DNA from: Zanthoxylum bungeanum
Lineage: Eukaryota > Streptophyta > Magnoliopsida > Sapindales > Rutaceae
Reading direction: 5' to 3'
Length of the DNA: 64,000 nucleotides
Assembly (NCBI GenBank): GCA_019454045.1
Contig: SKCR01006527.1
Span: forward strand, 248,001-312,000
Shown: positions 59,769 through 64,000 of the stretch, one piece after another
Layout of the letters: each line of letters starts with the position of its first letter
Position numbering within the stretch: the first letter of the stretch is position 1
Program-made: the position numbers and the translations under genes
The notes under the pieces: model-generated
Databases searched by the model: none
What the model was told of the DNA's origin: nothing
The model's input: only the letters and a program-made list of their open reading frames with translations

Positions 59769-60542
59769 GTCCGAGTTATTAAGTCTATAAGGGTGTTTTA
59801 ATACCTAGTGCCCTAAAGCCACTGGTTTGGGAGTCACTGGCCCAAAGCTCGCTACATGGATCAAAGATGCTGCAAAAATATATATATCTGAAGTCTGAGT
59901 AATTAAGTCCGTAGGGGTGTCTTAACACCTGGTGCCCTAAAGCCAACTGGGCTGGGAGCCACCGACCCAAAGCTCGCTACATAGACGGAATATATTGTAT
60001 ATAAATAAAATAAAATAAAATAAATCAAAGAAAAAATCAGAAAAATCAGAAAAATTATTCCATTGCTACAAAAATGTGTGAAATCTGATAGAACTTTAGG
60101 ACAAAAATATTACTCTCTTATGAACTGCACTTGTGACTGTTGTGGGCAAAAATGAGTTGTTTAATATTATGTTGGCTGTGTATATGAAGAATGGTAAATA
60201 TAATTGGAGAATGTACTTATTCAGTAATTTAGAAAGAAACAAAACAACTAGTAACTTGGAGTAGAAGTTTTACCTGATTAGTCACTAACTTCTTTATTCT
60301 CTTTTCACTTGTCTTTTTGCTTTTGTGTGCATTAGTTTCACTACCTTTTTATAATTGTAAAATATTTGTGGGTATCATTGCTGTAAACCCTCACGAGACT
60401 ACAACTCATCCACTAGGGACACCTAGGGGTTTAAAGGCTTATTGCATACGCTAAATGCAACCGTGATCCCTACGAAAGTGGCTTAATTAAATTTTATTAT
60501 GCTATTTTATTTTTTGTTTTGCTCGAGGACTAGCAAAATGTT
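59155..60542 (+). other. 3' non-coding internal region with internal PPT-like motif and repeats
   Basis: Right after LOG, 59239-59254 reads taggtttgggggagga, a second copy of the polypurine-tract word. A TA microsatellite fills 59678-59764. A 124-bp direct duplication follows (units from 59766 and 59890), with ccctaaagcca and cccaaagctcgctacat in both. The rest has no gene. Confidence 0.65.
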
Positions 60543-60555
60543 AGGTTTGGGGGTA
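60543..60555 (+). other. Polypurine tract
   Basis: aggtttgggggta lies directly before the right LTR start TGATGAGTGG. Confidence 0.75.
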
Positions 60556-60864
60556 TGATGAGTGGTAAATCTATCACTATTTCCCACTCATTTAACTTAA
60601 TATTTTGTATAAGTTTCTTGAATTTTGTGAATATTTTGATGTGTTTTGTGTTATTTTGTAGATAAATAAAGTTTCAGGACATTCTGGAGGTGATTTGGAG
60701 CAAAATAGTGAAAATTGGAAAAAGGGGAATTTTGGTAATTTTCCGCGTCGCGACGCCAAGACCTTCAGCGTTACGACGCGTAACATGCGCCGAACAGTGC
60801 TAACGTGCGCCGGGTCCACAAATCAGAATCTGAGAAAATTTGACTTTGCTAACGTGCGCCGTGC

Positions 60865-61231
60865 CACGTGTCACCATCACATCGAATCTGCTAACATGCG
60901 CCGTGCCACGTGTCATCATCCTACGGTGCCGACAGTCATCATCGCCACGTGTCACTCCACTTGTCAGCCACGTCATAATCCACATCATCAGTTGACCGAG
61001 TCAACATGCCACCTCACCGCCACGTCATCATCAGCCAATCAGGAAGTGCCACATGTCGCAATTCTATGGTGCCGACAGTCACTTTGCCACGTATCGCCAC
61101 GTCAGCGCCACGTCAGCATCAATCATTGACTCTCTTATACCTATCTGACACGTGGCGGATAAGAATCTGAATCAGCCAATCACGAGCCGCCACGTGTCAC
61201 AATAATTGAGCCCCAACCACCTTGCCACGTG
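60865..61231 (+). promoter_or_regulatory. Cluster of six G-box (CACGTG) motifs in LTR U3
   Basis: CACGTG occurs at 60865, 60907, 60946, 61149, 61191 and 61226, mostly as gccacgtgtca, with further ccacgtca words between. All lie 100-490 bp upstream of the TATA box at 61346. ACGTG cores are recognised by bZIP and bHLH factors, including ABA-responsive ABF/AREB proteins. Confidence 0.7.
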
Positions 61232-61345
61232 TCACCTTATCACCTTATCCAGAATCTACAGCCGACGAACCAGAGCGTGCCACGTCGACAAAACGGACGT
61301 CGCGACGCGAGCTGGGCGTCGCGACGCACGACCCTTACTGACGCC

Positions 61346-61353
61346 TATAAATA
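61346..61353 (+). promoter_or_regulatory. TATA box of right LTR
   Basis: TATAAATA, same context as 55123-55130. In the 3' LTR this could drive transcription into the flanking DNA. Confidence 0.6.
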
Positions 61354-62755
61354 GAGCGCGAAATTCTAGTTTCAGTTGTACCATTCTCTCTCACTTCTTT
61401 GATGTAAAGAGGGAGTTTATCTCTCTAGTTTCTTAGTTTTTAGTTTTAGTTTTGTAAATAATTTTAATTACGTTTTGTAAGATAGTAATTTACTTTCTTA
61501 CTTTTTACAATTTTTACTATTCACCATGAGGAGGTAACTTCCCCAGCTAGGGTGAAAGGTAATTCTTTTACTCTTATTATTTAGATTAATCTCCCTTAAA
61601 AATAATATATTCACTATTTAAAATATTGACTTAAAAAGGATACCGCCAGATTGGTCGGTTGGTAATTCATTTTAATCTGGTTTAAACCTGACTAATCAAG
61701 GATACCGCCAGATTGGTCGGTTGGTAATTAAATTTTCTTACCGCCTATATGGTAGGTTTATTTTGGTTCCGCCTTTATGGCTGGTTAGACTTAATTTGAC
61801 TTAATCAGGTTACCGCCTATATGGTTGGTTGGTAAAATAATCACAAGTTAATATATTATATTAAGGGAGATATCTAAATAGTAAATAGTAAAAGTTGGCC
61901 ATTTTACCTTAGCATTTTATTTTATTTTACTTTTCAGCTTTTACTTTATGTATTTTACTTTTCAGCATTTTTACTTTATGTCTTTTACTTTTAAGTTTTT
62001 ACTAGCCCTAGTTATGTGTTAGTTATCTGGGGTTGTGATGAATTCTAATATAACCGGTTTATAAGGGGTTATTTTATAGTTTGGGTAATTTAAAGGTTTA
62101 CTTATTAAGTCTTAAGCTTAATGCTTCTTGTTGTCTGATCACCAATAAGATTGATGTGGTAAATCTAAAATGAACTAGACATAGAGATTTTAGGTTTCAG
62201 CCTTAGACTTAATAGCCCACGATCTTCCTTGAGGATAGATAACTCTTTAATAGATTTCCTTACATGATAGACATATACCTGTCGGGCGGGGGTATCCATA
62301 ATTGGAACTTAAACTTAATGAATCCAGATAATTTGGTTGACATAGACATATGGTTCAATTGGGTTAAACTGAGTATTTGCGTCTGACCATCGACAGAGGC
62401 TTTCGCATAATTTTGTGTTCCAGGTTAGTAAACCGATTTATTACACAAACATAAAATAATCACTTCATCTTTTAAAAGATATTAGAAAGATTCACAAACC
62501 TAGATCTTTGTGTCTTTTGTTAGTTTCCTTAATATTTTCTTTTGTCTTTTTATTTATTTATTTATTTAGCAAATCTACAATCAACCAAATCAATCAAACA
62601 ATCATTCTCTTCTCCATTTAATTAGATATTTGTAAATAAATAGATTCAACAATTAATAACAACAGTAGGAATTAAGTCCTCGTGGGATCGATATTTTTAT
62701 ACTACTTGAACGATACGTGCGCTTGCATTATATGCGTGTGATTACGCACCGGTCA

Positions 62756-63242
62756 TAGGGGTAAAATAGTAAAATTTTTGAAAGTTAATAAATTCTTTAA
62801 CGATATTAGTAGATTTTGAAACATGAAGAAGGTAATAATTTATTTTTGAAACAATGAAGAAGTTTTGATTATTCCCATGGAATATATAACACATAAATAA
62901 AGAAACACATTGCCATTAGTCTATAGTAATCTTTGGCAATATGATTATTACAATAAGGGTGCGCTAACGGGACTCTAAAAATTATTTTGAACACTCTAAA
63001 TTTCATAAAAATTATTTATTATAAAATAAATATGATATGATTTACTATTAATGAAAATCTACTACAAACGAATATAACATAATTACTATAAACACTATCT
63101 AACACACTCATTCAACATAACTTATACTTTAAACACCAAAACTTTTTATTTCCAAACACCTTAACAAAAATAAGATGAAACAAATATTACAAATAGATCC
63201 AATCAACTTTTATTTTTGTTTCATTAGTTAAGTATGTATGAA
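62756..63242. other. AT-rich flank
   Basis: No gene seen. The stretch gggtgcgctaacgg near 62958 resembles a MITE end, but no partner terminus was found. Confidence 0.45.
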
Positions 63243-64000
63243 TGTTGTGGACGCTGGTTTTCGCCCGAGGTCCACAATCGAGAATTTATAGGTTGAGGGC
63301 ACTAGAGATCCTACAAAACAAAGGTAGAGTGAGTGTGGAGGTTACTGTCCACCGGTGTGGTGGGTGCCGTAGGCACTCCGATTCTCAAGTCAGTGATGAA
63401 GACGAGCCGTAAGTAATAGAAGAACAAGGCTAGAGACTACCTTTGATCCTCGTGGATTGCCATGAGGGCAAGGTATGTTGGAATGCCGAAGGTGGTAAGT
63501 AATGGAACTCCGTAATGTTGAATTCTTACTTCATGCCATGATCCTTCTCTTTTATAAGTCCTCTGATGTAGAGTCATTTACTCTTCTTCTGCCCGTTGGG
63601 ATTTCTGTAACTGTAGACTTAATGGTGGTGTTTATGATTACCTCTGTAACTGCTGATTTAATTGGTGGGTTTTATGAGTTTAGGCGTTTTCCTAACCTAG
63701 TTATTGATGGGGCGATGGGCGAGATCTTGGTAACGGGCCTTGGTTCTTTGAGTTCGTGGTTGGCCTAGAGGTGAAATGTCGGTTTTACCCTTGAACCCAA
63801 TTTTGGCCCGTACATTTTGTCTCATACTCTCTAAGTCTGGAAGTTATAGGCTTGGAGAGTACGTGACGCGTGTGTCGTCTGAGGCGAGACCATAGGATGT
63901 AGGTGTACCTGACCGTGAATGCTGCCTATCGATTGAACCAAACGAATGCCATGTTTGTGAGCTTGACTCTACATGAGCCATTGTGGATGTTCTCAGTTGA
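63243..64000. repeat. Possible partial LTR leaving the window
   Basis: Base composition changes sharply from AT-rich to mixed at TGTTGTGGACGCTGG. The following 757 bp are repeat-like and non-coding in character, although one + frame is open from 63502 to 63768 without a known domain. Only one end is visible, so the call rests on style alone. Confidence 0.3.

Larger units (their letters stand above)
54884..62755 (+). mobile_element. Non-autonomous LTR retrotransposon carrying a captured LOG gene
   Basis: This is a 7.9 kb element. The left LTR is 54884-56532 and lacks its first 551 bp. The PBS is 56539-56556, a gag-like ORF 56669-57970, an intronless LOG-type gene 58503-59154, the polypurine tract 60543-60555 and the right LTR 60556-62755 (2200 bp). 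The PBS is complementary to tRNA-Asp and the knuckle has Athila/Tat-like spacing, so the likely parent is a Gypsy of that kind. No protease, reverse transcriptase, RNase H or integrase can be read, so it must be mobilised in trans. The two LTRs look nearly identical by eye over 1649 bp, suggesting a recent insertion; identity was not computed. No target duplication, because the left end is lost. Confidence 0.85.
60556..62755 (+). repeat. Right LTR (complete) of LOG-carrying element
   Basis: A 2200-bp LTR with TG...CA ends (tgatgagtgg / caccggtca). The first 700 bp are GC-richer, with tcgcgacgc words (60752, 61299, 61318) and many gccacgt words. TATAAATA is at 61346-61353. Confidence 0.9.

Noticed and set aside
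60695..61129. 144-codon ORF
   Set aside because: It lies wholly in the LTR U3 across repeated gccacgtgtc words and is not matched by an intact frame in other LTR copies.
63502..63768. 88-codon ORF near the right end
   Set aside because: No recognisable domain; it sits in repeat-like sequence that leaves the window.

Overview
The window is nuclear DNA from a flowering plant, most likely a eudicot. It is AT-rich with long intergenic spaces. The host genes have GT-AG introns, and most of the sequence is nested LTR retrotransposons and MITEs. I cannot name the species. Three host genes are clear. They are an NDL/NDRG-family alpha/beta-hydrolase-fold gene on the + strand (1474-5416, 11 exons reconstructed), an intronless PYR/PYL/RCAR abscisic-acid receptor closest to PYL2 on the - strand (8089-8658), and a three-exon SHAQKYF-type MYB-related repressor of the KUA1/MYBS3 kind on the - strand (48673-49872).

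Layout: 1-11.8 kb is gene-bearing, with a MULE-type MITE (522-961) upstream of NDL and a 5'-truncated LINE (9646-10820) upstream of PYL2. From 11787 to 45756 lies one nested block. Its outermost layer is a non-coding Gypsy-type element with 1.26-1.28 kb LTRs. A Copia relic (12258-19573, minus strand) sits inside its 5' LTR and itself carries a solo LTR and a hAT MITE. A long-LTR Copia (21431-44043, plus strand) sits inside its internal region and carries another hAT MITE, part of a minus-strand Copia, an Ogre/Tat-like fragment with a 2 kb minisatellite array, and a truncated Copia LTR. Target-site duplications and LTR termini give much of the insertion order.

From 45.8 to 54.9 kb the MYB gene is flanked by a candidate Copia LTR (47672-48391) and a non-autonomous CACTA element (50914-52395, TSD cac).

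The most interesting object is the young-looking LTR retrotransposon at 54884-62755. It has a tRNA-Asp primer-binding site, near-identical LTRs (the left one 5'-truncated), a 433-residue gag-like ORF with a zinc knuckle, and no recognisable pol. Inside it is an intronless LONELY GUY (LOG)-type cytokinin-activating enzyme gene, preserved as a 153-codon ORF followed by a frameshifted tail. The LTRs carry a TATA box and clusters of CACGTG (G-box/ABRE-like) motifs. This is a non-autonomous retroelement that has captured a plant-hormone biosynthesis gene. The right end (from about 63243) looks like the start of another LTR that leaves the window.
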